From contig OY821740.1 of assembly GCA_963682055.1 (NCBI GenBank), positions 17,570,814-17,634,813 of the forward strand: a stretch of 64,000 nucleotides of DNA. The letters run 5' to 3'. The position numbers were made by a program, and so were the translations under genes. The notes beneath the pieces were generated by a model, which did no database searches, was not told the DNA's origin, and was given only the letters and a program-made list of their open reading frames with translations. Numbering within the stretch: position 1 is the first letter of the stretch; every line of letters starts with the position of its first letter. Below, in pieces: positions 47,040 to 60,448 of this stretch. This DNA comes from Primula veris (lineage: Eukaryota > Streptophyta > Magnoliopsida > Ericales > Primulaceae).

Positions 47040-49580
47040 ACTTTATTACCCTTTGAATAATATCAAAGTTTAATACTTTTGCTATCAATGCTAATTTTAA
47101 TATGAGTATGTGTAATTTTACAACATATCTATCATCTCGTAAATACAAACGAGACCATAATTTGAGAAAAAAAAAAAAATAGAATGAGGCTATTTTTATT
47201 GGATGGAGGAAATAGTAATTAAAATAATTTAGAGTATGGACATATTTCCGAAGTGTGTGTACTGTGTTGTGTGGATTAAGACTTTGGACAGCTGACTCGT
47301 CTTGGATGAATCAAGTGGTTGGCATTAATCTTTAGCCCAAATTATTTAGCTCAAAAAAGTGCTATGCTCTAGACGACAACTGCACTTGGCCCAATTACTA
47401 TTGTTCAAGTAAATTGTACCCAAAATAAATAAAACACTGAAAAAGAAGGCTGGGGCTAAAATATTTGTGTAATTTGCATTACATGGTTGTTTAGAGTTTC
47501 CATCCATATTGAGTTTTCAATCAGATTTTGTTTAAATTATAAATTTACAACATTGTGTTTCAACGACTTATTATTTGACCGTACTGTAAAGAAGAAGTGT
47601 ATCGTTTTCAAAGCGCATATTACATACCTTTCAATCACCAACTGACTGACTTTCAGAGGTTGAGCCAATATTTAAAAAGTTGCAAGACGTATTATAAACA
47701 GAAATAGCTCGTTTAGTGCATAAACATGTCTAATTTCACTTAAACACCGTCCAATCCGCATAATCTCGCATAATCTACTAGATAATTATGCTTTATCTGT
47801 CGATTACGCTATGCCCGTACTCATTTTTAGAACATTGAGTTAATACAATTAGTATAATGTGCTCGTATTGTTTACATAATGCATGGGGCTTATTTGTTTT
47901 GGTTAGTATTAACATGATATTGGACTAGTGATACATGGGACCTGCGTGATACATTGTTTGGTAAGGAGAATTTGGGGTGTATTTAGAGTGAAACTGGATC
48001 GTAAATGATGCAGTATGCGAGTATTTGGTGTACCTAACGAGGGTGGGTATTGAACATTGTAATCCGAATTTAAAGGTTAAAAAGATTCAACAATCATTTT
48101 AACACATTGTGCACCACTCATTTTCATCTACCATACAACTTTACATACAAATGTACATATATACACAAAATGGTGAAATATATACATATATCCATTCAAC
48201 AAAATCTATATTCTGCAAAACAATTTTACGTATGCACGTAGACGGTATACAGTAGAAATATAGTAAAAGGGTAAAACTGAAAAATCCATGAAACTATTCA
48301 ACAAACCCAAAATTAATCTCATCTCAAACAAAAATAAAGTATCCATAGTCCCGCCGAAAGTGTTTAATCCCACAATATTTATAGTCAAAAACTTATCCCA
48401 CAGTATTTCGACTCATATCGAAAATAGTACCGCAAACAAACGAGTTCGTTATGTATTGCCATGTAGTATGTACTTTATTTAATAGTGGTCATATGTATAA
48501 GTCCAATACCTCCTCCTATTTGATTCATAGTCAAACCTCAAAAAATAAAAAAAAGTTGCGTAGTGTTATCACAAAGTGACCGGTCTCCTCTTTCCTCTTT
48601 ATCATCTCATTTTGGGTCTTTCGTGATAGTCCACAAATGATTTGGATGTTTCAGAGAACTTACTTAAAATGAAACCGTACCTAGCAATTTTCGGTTAGAC
48701 GTATAAGGTTATACATACGACTATTTCACAAAAGGAAGAAAACAGCAATAGAAATAAATTAGACGACCTAGAAGGGGAAGGGTCATTGAGAAATAAATAG
48801 GAGTTAGAAAGAACAAGACGATAAACTTTGACGAAACGGGACAAGTGTTAGCGAGAAGAATATCAGCAAGGACATGGGGAAAATTAAAATAAAGAAGCAA
48901 TTTAAATATTGGAGCTAAGAATCAAAGATTCAAATAAAATAACCGCAATGAGTACTGACATTCTCAAATAAAAAAATCCTGAGTGTTGCTATAATAGACT
49001 ATCTAGGACCGTTCAACTTTTGTAAATAAGTTGAGAATGCTATCAAAACATGTATTTTTGGGCAAAAAAGAACCGTACTTCCACATGAATAGTACGTATG
49101 AGACCCGGCTATTAAAATTCATTGGAATCGTTGTGATCACCAAGTAAAATTCGTTGTGATCACCAAGTAAAATTAGAGTAACAATGCTGCACCAAGTAAA
49201 AGGGATCCTTGTCAGAAATCCGTTTCGGTATGGCTACAATCTTCAATGAACCAAAACCTTGATTATGATATTGGGAAATTGGCATTCATTTATCGGTCAT
49301 TTTACCGATTTCTTAGTGGAAATTTATCATTTGAAAAAAAATCTAGAAAGGCAATATAATATAAATAGTTCATGATCGATATACACCAAATGGCATCTCC
49401 ATATTATATATTTTTTTTTCACAAGTCTTATTAAACGTTTCAACTTAGATCTATTCCGTTTTTATATATGATCTATCCATTTAAAAAAAAATACTAAGAC
49501 CTCTCATACATCATTTGAAAGAAAATAACGTTTTATTTTGTGCAGAAATAGTTCCAAAAAAAAGAACTCTCATACATATT
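47040..49580. other. Intergenic, no gene seen
   Basis: A Stowaway-like end (ttggatggaggaaatagta) lies at about 47198-47217. The rest is AT-rich, with frames closed by stops and no recognisable element. Confidence 0.4.
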
Positions 49581-49585
49581 ACAGT

Positions 49586-50358
49586 AAAACCTCTATAAAT
49601 TAATAATGTCGGGACTGTAGAAATTTATTAATTTAGAGAATTATTAATTAATTGATAAATTAATAATTATTATTTTAAAGAGATTTTATTTATTGGACGA
49701 TTAATGTTCACCGAGCAACAATAACAAAGTAGTATCAACACTGCAAAATTGGTTCGGGTTAATAAAGTTTCAATTAATGCATGAAACCACTATCGAGTAA
49801 AATATTTATGAACTTGAAAAAACGATTGATGGTCTCGATTATCGTAATAAAACGGATGTCAATAGATTGCTAGTTAACAAGTGAAAATGATAGAGGCATC
49901 TTAAAATTTTTTTATGGAAATCGTGTTTGGTAACAATAAAGATGATGACGCTGAAAATGATACCGTATTTTGGAACTATTCATGAGAAAATAAACATTTA
50001 TCGCGTTTATAACTTTTTTTGGTGCAATTCGAAAATGTTATATCAAAACTTTTGGATGCAATTAAAAAAATTAGGAATGCTATTCAAGTAGATTTAAATT
50101 TTAATAAAAATCAAATGAATATAGAGTTCTATTTCGCTAAGTTGTCATAGTAATGTTTGTCGTTTTGAAGAATTATTAATTTATAATTTTATCGGGACCA
50201 ATATTTATATAAAGATTTTTAGAAAATTTATTGTCTTATTAATTTATCGAAATTGGTGATTTTTTACATTGGCCCAAGTCGAAACTGAAAAAAATTAGTA
50301 TTTTAAAAAATTCATTAATTTACCGAGCATTAATTTAGATAAGTTCTATAGTAATACA
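49586..50358. mobile_element. Emigrant/pogo-like element (degenerate)
   Basis: The left end cagtaaaacctctataaatt and following taataatgtcggg match the right end read in reverse (tactatagaacttatctaaatt, gctcggt) as imperfect terminal inverted repeats. The left end resembles the known termini of Emigrant/Lemi1-type pogo elements, which insert at TA. The interior of about 700 bp includes a short coding-like scrap (AIKKIRNAIQVDLNFN, about 50060-50105), but no intact transposase. Confidence 0.55.
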
Positions 50359-51030
50359 AAATATAGGGTGCATCTAGCTTAAACTGATTTAATACTTCTA
50401 GAATTTTCCAAACTCAATAATATGAAAAACCTTGGTATCTGGAAGATCAATCAAGTACATCGGAATGAGAAAAATGATATGTTTACTCCTCTAATACATT
50501 AAATACATGTGACATTAACCAACATCAACTTAGTAATTCATAGACAAATCTGCCATAGCATGTTTTGGTACCGTCCCATACAAAACTATTTTAGTAGTTA
50601 CAGTTTACTTAACGTAGTATAAAAATAAATCTGCATCCATTGAAACAGAAGCGGAAAACGAAATGAGAAATGCAAACGTAAAACGTGAAAAAAGAAAAAA
50701 AATCTAAAATTTACACGTGAAATAAAAAATAAAAAACAAGAAGCACGTAGCAATATACCAGATTTTGAAAAAAAGAAACAATTTCCCCGGTAAATATTTT
50801 ATTAGAACACTTTATTATTTTGTTTTCCATGAGAAATTAAAAAAAAATCAAAAAAATGTACTCTTCGAAGCAAAAAAAGAAAATATAGGTTAGATCTAGA
50901 CCGTCCAAATAATCTGAATGTTATAGTGATATAAACCAAAAACCTAACTAAGAACAAACCCTCTCTGTTTGCACCAAGTCCACACAACTCCCCCTTTCTC
51001 TCTCCTCCTAAATCTCCTTTCTCAGGTTCA

Positions 51031-51031
<1 letters not shown>

Positions 51032-51066
<35 letters not shown>
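51032..51066 (+). repeat. (CT)n in the DnaJ 5' leader
   Basis: A 35-nt CT run about 115 bp upstream of the DnaJ ATG, inside a longer pyrimidine-rich stretch (50985-51066). Comparable CT-rich patches precede the VPS60 and glutaredoxin-like genes. Confidence 0.9.
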
Positions 51067-51067
<1 letters not shown>

Positions 51068-51182
51068 AAACCCACTTGCATAAATACATATATATGTACT
51101 TATTGGTTGAATTGATTTTGTTTGTTTTTGTTTTGTGTTTTGTGTATTTTTTTAGATCGGATTGATTTAGAGTGAGAGAAAC

Positions 51183-54100
51183 ATGTTTGGGAGAGCACCA
51201 AAAAAGAGCGATAACACTAAGTATTATGAGGTTTTGGGTGTGCCTAAAACAGCTGCTCAAGATGATCTAAAAAAGGCCTATCGAAAAGCCGCTATTAAGA
51301 ATCATCCCGATAAGGGTGGTGATCCCGAGAAGGTTATTTTTATATCTGTCTTGTTAATTGGTTTATGATTGAAGACTTGTTATTAGTTGACTTGTGTTTT
51401 TATGTTGGTTGAATTGTTAATTAGCTTATTTGAATTTATAATTCACTGTTGATTGATATCTAAGTAGCAAAAAGGTGTGTCTTTTGAGACTGTATCGGGG
51501 CTAAAAGCGGTGATCCCGAGAAGTTTTTTTTATCTATCTTATAAATTGGTTTATGATTGAAGACTCGTAATTAGTTTAGTTATGTTTTTATGTTAGTTGA
51601 ATTGTTAATTAGCTTATTTGAATTGATAATTCACTGTTGATTGATATCTAAGTAGCAAAAAGGCGTATCTTGTGAGATCGTATTGGCACGTTAATTTAGA
51701 AGGGTACTAAAGCAAGGGAAGAATGTAGGGAAAAAACTATATCTAAAATTAGCAATTTTAAATGTGAGATTAAAGATTGGACATGTTTGAGACCAAGGAA
51801 TAGGACTGTTAGTTACCTGTTGTAATGATGTTATTTGGTTAGAGTTTGTGTAGGTATTAGAAGTGAACTGATCTTTAGCTGTTATTTTGACTAAAGATGC
51901 TACCTTTTTTTGATGGGTTGGTATGTGTTAATGAAATACCGATTTTAAGAATCACCCCGATAAAGGCGGGGTGATTATGAAAAGGTTTTTATCTCTTTTA
52001 TTAATGGGTTTATAATTAAAGACTTGTAGTTAGTGAAGTTGTGTTTTTCTGTTGGTTGAGTTGATAATTAGCTTATTTGTTGACTCAATATTGGAATAAA
52101 GTTTACTATTTTTTTCGACTAATTCACTGTTGATTTATATCTAAGTAGCAAAAAGGTGTCTTTTGAGACTGTATTGGTACTAAAGACGGTGATCCGGAGA
52201 ATGTTTTTATCTCTCTTAATTGGTTTAGTTGTGTTTTTCTGTTGGTTAAATAGATAATTAACTTATTTGTTGACTCGGTATTGGAATAAAGTTTACTATT
52301 CCTTTCGACTAATTTACTGTTGATTGATATCTAAGTAGCAAAAAGGTGTCTTTTAAGACTGTATTGGTACTAAAGGCAGGGATCCCGAGAAGGTTTTTAT
52401 TCGTCTTATTAATTGGTTTATAATTAAAGACACGTTTAGTTTAGTTGTGTTTTTTCTGTTGGTTGAATTGATAATTATGTTATTAGTTTATGGTTTGTGT
52501 AGGTAGGTGATCTGATCTTTAGCTGTTATTTTGATTAAAAGTGCTACCTTTTTTTGATGGGGTTGTATGTGTTAATGCTATACTGATTTTAATGGTACTA
52601 TTGATTTCAAGAATCACTCCAATAAAGGCAGTGATCACAAGAAGGTTTTTCTCTCTCTTATGAATCGGTTTATGATTAAAGACTCGTTATTAGTTTAGTT
52701 ATGTTTTTCTGTTGTTTGAATTGATAATTATGTTGTTTGAATAAAGTCTACTATTGTTTTTTACTAATTCACTGCTGATTGATATCTAAGAGTAACATGA
52801 ATGTGTCTTGTGAGACCGTATCGGTATGTTAATTTAGAGGGGTACTAAAGCAAGGAAGAATGTAGGAAAACTTTAAATTAGCGAATTCTAAATGTGAGAT
52901 TAAAGACTCGTTATTAGTTTAGTTGTGTTTTTCTGTTGGTTGAATTGATGGTTAGTTTTTTGTCGACTCTTTATTGGAATAAAGTTCACTATTGTTTTCG
53001 ACTAATTCACTGTTGATTGATATCTAATAAGTAGCAAAAAGGCGTCTTTTGACTGTATTGGTTCTAAAGGCGGTGATCCCGATAAGGTTCTTATCTGTCT
53101 TATAACTTATTAATTGGCTTATAATTGAAGAGTTCTAATTAGTAGTTTAGTTGTGTTTTAGTGTTGGTTGAATGTATTATTATATTATTAGTTTACAGTT
53201 TGCGTAGGTATTAGAGGTGAACTGAATGTTATTTTGATTAGAAGTCCTACCTTTTTTGATGGATTAGCACGTGTTAATGCTAGACTGATTTTACTGGTAC
53301 TATTGATTTTAAATATCACCCCGATAAAGGCGGTGATCCCGAGAAGGTTTTTATTTCTCTGATTGAAATTGTTTTATAATTAAAGACTCATGATTAGTTT
53401 TCTGTTGGTTGAATTGATATTTAGCTTATTTGTTGACTCTTTATTGGAATAAAGTTTATTGTTTTCCACTACTTCACTGTTGATTGATATCTAAGTAGCA
53501 AAAAACATGTGCCGTGTGAGACTGTATTGGCATTTTAATTTAGAGGGGTACTAAAGCAAGAGAAGAATGTATCGGGAAAAAATTATATTTAAAAATAGCA
53601 AATTCTAAATATACAATTAAAAACGGGATATGTTTGAAAGTAAGGAACCAAATATGTTATAAAAAACCGTAAGGATTGGACAGGACTGCTAGTTTCCTGT
53701 AGTAATGATGCTTTTAGTTTACAGTTTGCGTAGTTATTAGAGGTGAATTGATCTTTAGCTGTTATCTTGATTAAAGGTGCTACCTTTTTACTATGGGTTA
53801 GTATGTCTTAATTCGTTTACAATTAAAGACTCGTAATTAATTTAGTTGTGTTTTTCTGTTGGTTGAATTGATAATTAGCTTATTTATTGACTCTTTATTG
53901 GAATAAATTTCACTATTATTTTCCATTAATTCACCGTTGATTGATATCTAAGTAGTAAAAAGGTGTGTCTTGTGAGACCGTGTGGGTACATTAGTTTAGA
54001 GGGGTTTTAAAGCAAGAGAAGAATGAAGGAAAAAAAAACATTTTTAAAAATAGCGAATTGTAAATATGAGATTAAAGATAGGATATGTTATATGTTTGAG

Positions 54101-57100
54101 GCTAAGGAACCAAATATGTTATGATTAAAAACATAAGGATCGAACAGGACTGTTAGTTATTTGTAGTAATGATGTTATTAGTTTATAGTTTGTGTATATT
54201 ATTAGAGGTCAACTGATCTGTAACTGTTATTTTGATCAAAGGTGCTACCTTTTTCCGATGGGCGAGCATGTGTTAGTGCTATACTAATTTTATTAGAGGT
54301 CAACTGAATGTTTTTTTCTAATTCACTATTAGTTGGAGTTTTTACGATATAAAGATGGATCTTTAGTTGTTTGTTTGATTAAATGAGTTATGGTTTCGGG
54401 AGGGTTATATGTGTTAGTTCTATAGATGAGATATGTACTTGTTGTTGGTGTGTTTGTTGATTTTCTTATTTATCACTGTCAACATGACCATGTAATTGAG
54501 GAGTTGGCCTTGAGATGATTTCTTCTGTCCATGCTTAATATGAGTAAACATGATTATTGCTTATCATTTGGTGACAGACTCCAAAGATTTGTAATTTTTA
54601 CCTTTTTTGTAGTCCAACCTAGTTTAATCACGTTGTTCCAAATGCCTGTTTAATGTCCAGAGAAACTAGGCTATTTTGTTTAGCCATTTTGTGTGTCAGT
54701 GTGTGCAAGTACAGACCTTACTTGTTCTGAATTTTGTTCCAATAGGATGTATCTTCCCCGGTTAAAGAGACGTGTGGAAGTACAGAACTGATTTGCACTT
54801 TTGAAAAGCCAGTTGTGTGTAATGATATATGTTTTTTGAATATAACTTTTTTAAATCATGATTTTTTGAAATAATAGGAATCATCTATAGAAATAATTTA
54901 TAGAAGGGCTTCATAGTTGATTTTTCTAGAGTGCACTGTGTTCTTTCAATCTGTGGAATCATGGGCTTAAGTGCTGTGCTTTACTGCTTTGTATAGCTTT
55001 TCAAATTATTGGAATCTTGTACTTAGGTACTGGTCTAAAAGAGCTCCCGTAGCTGACCGTATTTAATCTTGTTTCTCAGTTTAAGGAGTTGGCTCAAGCT
55101 TATGAGGTCCTGAGTGATCCTGAGAAACGTGAGATATATGATCAATACGGTGAGGATGCTCTCAAAGAAGGAATGGGCGGTGGTGGAGGTGGCCATGACC
55201 CCTTCGACATCTTTTCATCGTTTTTCGGTGGTGGCGGCAATCCCTTTGGTGGTAAGGATATGTTCACAATGGCTTGTTAAAAAAATAAAATTTCCCCACT
55301 ATCATATATTCCCCCCGCTTATTTGAATAATGCAACTGATTTTGATGCATTTGAATTTATATATTTTTTTTGCCAGGTGGCGGAAGCAGCAGAGGCCGCA
55401 GGCAAAGAAGAGGAGAGGATGTAGTTCATTCTCTCAAGGTCTCTTTGGAAGACTTGTACAATGGAACATCTAAGAAGCTTTCACTGTCTCGCAATGTTCT
55501 TTGCAAAAAGTGCAAAGGGTAATTCTCTTTATATCCATTTCAACCTTAAACATTCATAATCTCGGCTTCATATAAAAATGAACATTAAGTACATAAAATG
55601 TTAATACCTACAGCTTTGTTAATTTTTGCATTCATTGTAGCATAAGCAAGCTATTTTTGCATCAATTCATTTATATGTTCATAAATTGAATCATTTTGTG
55701 TAAACATAAAATACCATGCGTAATTCATATTAACAACAAACAATTACCTTATAGTATCATACACATACAAAATTTGAAAAGGGTAATCATTTTTGTAAAA
55801 CTGTAATAGAGATCCCATGGAAAAAAACAAGAAGAACCCTAAAGTTCACATCTTTTGTGCTTTGACGTATTGTTGTGCTTTGAGTGAAGCTCTACATTTT
55901 TCTTGCTATTTGTAGTAAAGAGAGTAATTCAGTGTTCTGTTAATTTTTTTGAACATAGCATATGGAACTAAAGTACTGTATTCCATGTTGATTTTTGCAG
56001 TAAGGGATCAAAATCTGGTGCATCAATGACATGTGCAGGGTGCCAAGGGTCTGGAATGAAAGTAAGTATCAGGCATTTGGGACCGTCTATGATTCAACAA
56101 ATGCAGCATCCTTGTAATGAATGTAAGGGTACCGGAGAAACGATTAACGACAAGGATAGGTGCCCACAATGTAAGGGTGATAAGGTTGCCGGGGAAAAGA
56201 AAGTACTCGAAGTACACGTTGAAAAGGGTATGCAAAATGGACAGAAAATCACTTTTCAAGGAGAGGCTGATGAAGCCGTAAGTATATATAGTTTCTTATA
56301 TATATCAACTATATGTTTGATTCCTGGTTATTTACCTTCCATACACTCAAATTTTCTTCCCCTAAACTAGCAATATTTTTCTTTGTATATCAGCCTACAT
56401 ATTTTTCTTTTGCCTTTTGCAACATAGCTATTAATAAAAGATGATAAAGTAGTCTACAAAGTACACTCTGAAAGACTATCAAATACTTTATGTAATATTT
56501 GGTTTTTGTTATTAATTAATTACAAATACCCAACTTATGGTTTTATTTGTGTTACTTTTAAGTCTATATGTACTTCAAATTCGGGTTCTTTACCTTTTCA
56601 TACACCAACCAATCATGTTTTTTTGTTGTGATTATTGTGCTTTTAACACCTACGAAAAAATAAAAGTATATACCAATCTAATCATTTTATGATGAAAATA
56701 TACAGAACTGCAATTGACATGTTCAGTGAATTTATGTAGAATACCAATCTAATCATATTCTGATGAAAGTATACAGAACTTTAATTAACATGTTCAGTGA
56801 ACTTGTCTTATATGTGTGTGTTTCTTGTTTTCCGGCAGCCTGATACTGTTACTGGAGATATAGTGTTTGTTCTACAGCAGAAGGAACACCCAAAGTTTAA
56901 GAGAAAGGGAGATGACCTCTTTGTCGAACACACCTTGTCCCTCACCGAAGCCCTATGTGGGTTCCAATTCATCCTTACTCATCTTGATAATAGGCAGCTG
57001 CTCATTAAATCCCAACCTGGTGAAGTTGTGAAGCCAGGTAAGTTCTCATAGGAATATTTTATACATAAATCTTAAACGATTCGAGTATTGAACCATAAAG

Positions 57101-57808
57101 TGACTTATTTTCTCGTCGTCCCATTGTTTATTCTGTCTGTTTCCCTTTTCATGTTTGCTTTCATCTTTTAAACTGACAACGCCTTATAGTTTTAAACTTA
57201 TCATGCTATATGCTTTTATGCTAAAACCAATGATGGTTATTTAATTTATTATTATTGTTACAAAATCTAAACGAGATAATAGATGGGAAGACAAAACTTT
57301 AGTTATGTGTATGTACATAGTTTCTTTGGCAGTTTTTGATTGATAAACAAACAGTGTGAAATTGTTAGAAAGTTGTCACTCGAAATTACTCTCATGGCTG
57401 CTTCATTATGTATGTCAACTTTTTTTTCCTGATGAAATATGAATGTCTCATTACCCAACATTATTTGCTAATGTTGCAGACTCATTTAAGGCGGTTAATG
57501 ACGAGGGCATGCCAAAACACCAGAGGCCTTTCATGAGGGGGAAACTATACATACATTTCACCGTTGACTTCCCAGAGTCTCTCACTCCTGACCAAAGCAA
57601 GGCCCTAGAAGCCGTGCTTCCCCCTAAGACGAGCACACAGATGAGCGAAATGGAGCTGGATGAGTGCGAGGAAACGACACTACACGATGTCAACATCGAG
57701 GATGAGATGCGTAGGAAACAACATCAGGCACAACAAGAGGCTTATGACGAGGACGATGATGATATGCACGGTGGTGGGGCGCAAAGGGTGCAGTGTGCTC
57801 AACAGTAA
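51183..57808 (+). CDS. Type-A DnaJ/HSP40 co-chaperone, J2/J3-like, with farnesylation box (6 exons, 422 aa)
   Basis: Exons 51183-51332, 55080-55251, 55377-55518, 56001-56277, 56839-57037 and 57480-57808; 1269 nt in frame. The J domain (about 13-75, [12 protein letters not shown]) has the HPD motif needed to stimulate HSP70 ATPase; it is split by intron 1 after GGDPEK. A Gly/Phe region follows (GMGGGGGG ... NPFGG). The zinc-finger domain has four motifs ([32 protein letters not shown]). Then come the two substrate-binding beta domains and an acidic tail. The C-terminus CAQQ is a CaaX box, as in Arabidopsis J2/J3, which are farnesylated. It acts with cytosolic HSP70 in folding and stress responses. 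No break seen; length is close to the 420 aa of J3. Intron 1 is exceptionally repeat-rich. Confidence 0.97.
51290..54010 (+). repeat. Array of decayed exon-1 ends in DnaJ intron 1
   Basis: The last bases of exon 1 plus the donor (gataagggtggtgatcccga ... gaaggtta) recur in decayed form at about 51505, 51945, 52175, 52373, 52605, 53067 and 53310, several keeping gatcccgagaagg-ttttta. A second landmark, gttgattgatatctaagtag, recurs at about 51448, 51636, 52126 (variant), 52319, 52772, 53009, 53480 and 53936. Spacing is about 190-235 or about 455-490 bp, so the intron grew by tandem duplication of a module that included the exon 1-intron 1 junction. Confidence 0.85.
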
Positions 57809-59212
57809 TAAGTAGGTTTTTCTTACGAAGACGAGACCTAATAATATTCTTTAACTTTATGTCTTATGAATTTGTAGCGAGCTTGGTATTTATTGTTTTT
57901 TGATGTTTTTTGTGTGAGCAGACGTGTTATGAATGGTCGGGTAACGAATTCAATAATTTATCTCTCTTTCCATTGTTTATTGTACACCATCTTTACGTCT
58001 TTTATTTAACTTTTAAATTTTGTGGTGCAATGACATATAATGAGTGGGCTATCGGGGTTTAACAGATCGTGATCGAGGGTTCCAATACTGCTCAATTTGA
58101 CAGATCATTGTTTAGAGTCTTCTCTAAAATAAACATTGTCAATATCCAGGATTCCAATACTGATAAATTTAATAGAGGTTATTGTATCCTGTATCCTTTT
58201 CCTTGTTTTGACAATGTACTTTCTTCCACTCTATGGTAATTCAATTTGGTATTTGAAAAAACCTTTACAAGACTTGATTCAACTTAAGTTTCGTATGCAT
58301 GGTTAGGCAAATAGCTGTAAGGCTTTAAAGAGTTATTTCTGGGAAGTGATCGGTCCTTCCTTTCAGCGACTGTTGTATGTGTGTATTGATTATCAATTTC
58401 ACCCTTTTGTATCTGGTTCCAAGGCAACAATTCATACAGACAGGATAATGGACACTCGAATGCAATGATGTGGTTAGCAACTAATGGTTAATTATAGTTG
58501 TTCCTACACCTATAAGTCACCTTTAATTAAGTGGTGTCGCTTTTGATTAAGCCACACATCGTAGTATTGGGCCACAATCCCTGCCTATGTATAGCACTGG
58601 ACCATCTCTCTCTCTCTTTTTTGCTTTTCTTTTTACTATGCGGCATGTTATTTTCTCAACACAAACATAAATTTTGACCAAAGAAAATTAAAAATGCAAC
58701 GTTTTCAAAAAGTGACCAAGTTGAGATTCAACTTTCAAGTACCTTTGTTTTCAAAAAGTTTAGATACAAAGACCTTCTGATCCCCATAGATTTTCAATTT
58801 ACTCTGTAAGGTTCAACATATATGATATATGACAACATTTTGTTTTGGTCTCAGTTAAGTAAAATGTTGTCGAGGCTATGTTATACATATCTAACAGTAT
58901 AAGAAAGAAAAATACAAACTTTACAGTTTTCTTCAAATCCGAACAATTTAAAAGCAGTACAGAAACCTATTTAGATGTCAATTTTACAATATTCAACAGC
59001 AAACAAAATATAAAAAAAATCCCTAATACCAACCACATCATGTAAATTCAGCACTATTGTCCCAACCCACTTAAATTTCAAATAAAAAACCCTTAAAAAA
59101 TCTAGCCGTTATCATCACCATCTCTCTCTCTCTCTCCCTCTTCTCTCTCCCTCTCCCAATTTCCATTTTCAGCTAACCATCTGTAAATAAGAAGAAGAAA
59201 AAAGGGGAAAAA
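57809..59212. other. Intergenic between DnaJ and the glutaredoxin-like gene
   Basis: No gene-like frame. A CT-rich leader (59118-59158) lies directly before the next start codon. The remainder is AT-rich. Confidence 0.5.
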
Positions 59213-60448
59213 ATGAAGAGCATGAAGGGTAAATTACTAAAAAAATTGAAGACAATCAAAACAATTGGGTACTTAAAACCCGAAAGAATACTTCAAGTCA
59301 ATGCATCCGATAGCTATTTTCAACCTTTACACCTTAAATCTTCTCAATTTCAAGTCCAGGCCCAGAAAGATCCGATCTTGATTAGTAATTTAAGCTCTAA
59401 AGAGCAAAAACCCGAGATTATCAATATAACTGAGCTAATGAGAGACCTAGAAAATGAAGAAATCGAATCCGATAGCGAGAAAGAAAATATTAGACCGGAA
59501 AAAGTGGATAAAGAATCGGTTTTGGATCCAAAGAAAGGTTTTTTAGAAGACTTGGAAATGACATTTGAAGGAGACGGGATCGACCCATCAATTATGAGAT
59601 CGATACGGTATATGGGTGATCGAGAATTGGAAGATTATGATATGGAATCTGATTTTGAGCTCGATGAAAAAGAAAACATTAGACCCGAAAAAGGGGATGA
59701 AAACAGAGAATTTCCGGTTTTAGACCCCAAAAAAGGCAATTTAAAGGACCCTTTATCGGAGTTAGATGTGTCCGAATTTCGGCGACCAGATCTAGACTCG
59801 GGTAGCTTATTCGACCCGAATCTTTTAGCGGCGTTTGAACAAGCTGTGATCGAATTCAAGGCACAGGAAGCGGAAAGATTAGCAACAATGAAAGAAAAAG
59901 AAAAAGACTTGGAAAGCAATGAGCCCCCTTTGAAAGCTCGTAAACTCGACGAAAACACAGCCCCCTTACTCGGTTTCGAAGATAAGTGCCCACCTGGCGG
60001 TTTCAATTCGGTCATTTTATACACGACAAGCCTCAGAACAATACGAAAGACTTTCGAAGAGTGCCATAGTGTTCGTTTCTTGCTAGAGAATTTTCGTGTT
60101 TTGTATTTCGAGAGGGATATATCGATGCATTTCGAGTATAGGGAAGAGCTGTGGAGGCTAATGGGGGAGAAATTACTACCCCCTTGTTTATTTATACGAG
60201 GGCGGTATATAGGTGGTGCCCAACGAGTGTTAGCGTTACATGAGCAAGGAAAGCTTCGACCTTTATTCGAGGGTGTGCCTATCGATCGGCTTGGCCTTTG
60301 CATTGGGTGTGGTGGGGCTCGATTTGTCGTCTGTTTTAAATGTAACGGGAGTAATAAGGCGGCTGAGTGTGATGACGTGGCGGCATTGGCGGGGAGTTGT
60401 CCGGAGTGTAACGAGAATGGGCTGATTGTGTGCCCTCTTTGCTACTAA
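59213..60448 (+). CDS. Glutaredoxin-domain protein with zinc-binding C-terminus (single exon, 411 aa)
   Basis: One uninterrupted frame. The N-terminus MKSMKGKLLKKLKTIKTIGYL and ILQVNASD are typical of plant glutaredoxin-like proteins of the At5g39865/At3g57070 type. Residues about 80-260 are acidic and low in complexity, with an internal duplication: KENIRPEK occurs near residues 90 and 152, each followed by VLDPKKG. The glutaredoxin fold runs from about 266 (VILYTTSLRTIRKTFEEC) to 360. The CxxC redox site is replaced by TTSL, as is usual in this group, while FIRGRYIGGAQRVLAL is kept. The C-terminus has four CxxC pairs (CIGC, CFKC, CPEC, CPLC), probably binding zinc. It is therefore more likely a binding or scaffold protein than a thiol oxidoreductase; the exact role is unknown. 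Confidence 0.93.
   Translation: MKSMKGKLLKKLKTIKTIGYLKPERILQVNASDSYFQPLHLKSSQFQVQAQKDPILISNLSSKEQKPEIINITELMRDLENEEIESDSEKENIRPEKVDKESVLDPKKGFLEDLEMTFEGDGIDPSIMRSIRYMGDRELEDYDMESDFELDEKENIRPEKGDENREFPVLDPKKGNLKDPLSELDVSEFRRPDLDSGSLFDPNLLAAFEQAVIEFKAQEAERLATMKEKEKDLESNEPPLKARKLDENTAPLLGFEDKCPPGGFNSVILYTTSLRTIRKTFEECHSVRFLLENFRVLYFERDISMHFEYREELWRLMGEKLLPPCLFIRGRYIGGAQRVLALHEQGKLRPLFEGVPIDRLGLCIGCGGARFVVCFKCNGSNKAAECDDVAALAGSCPECNENGLIVCPLCY

Noticed and set aside
49860..50160. Intact pogo-type transposase
   Set aside because: Only a short coding-like scrap is visible, without a DDE motif or a continuous frame.
59635..60303. Long minus-strand frame opposite the glutaredoxin-like gene
   Set aside because: It is a shadow of the strongly coding + strand and has no domain similarity.
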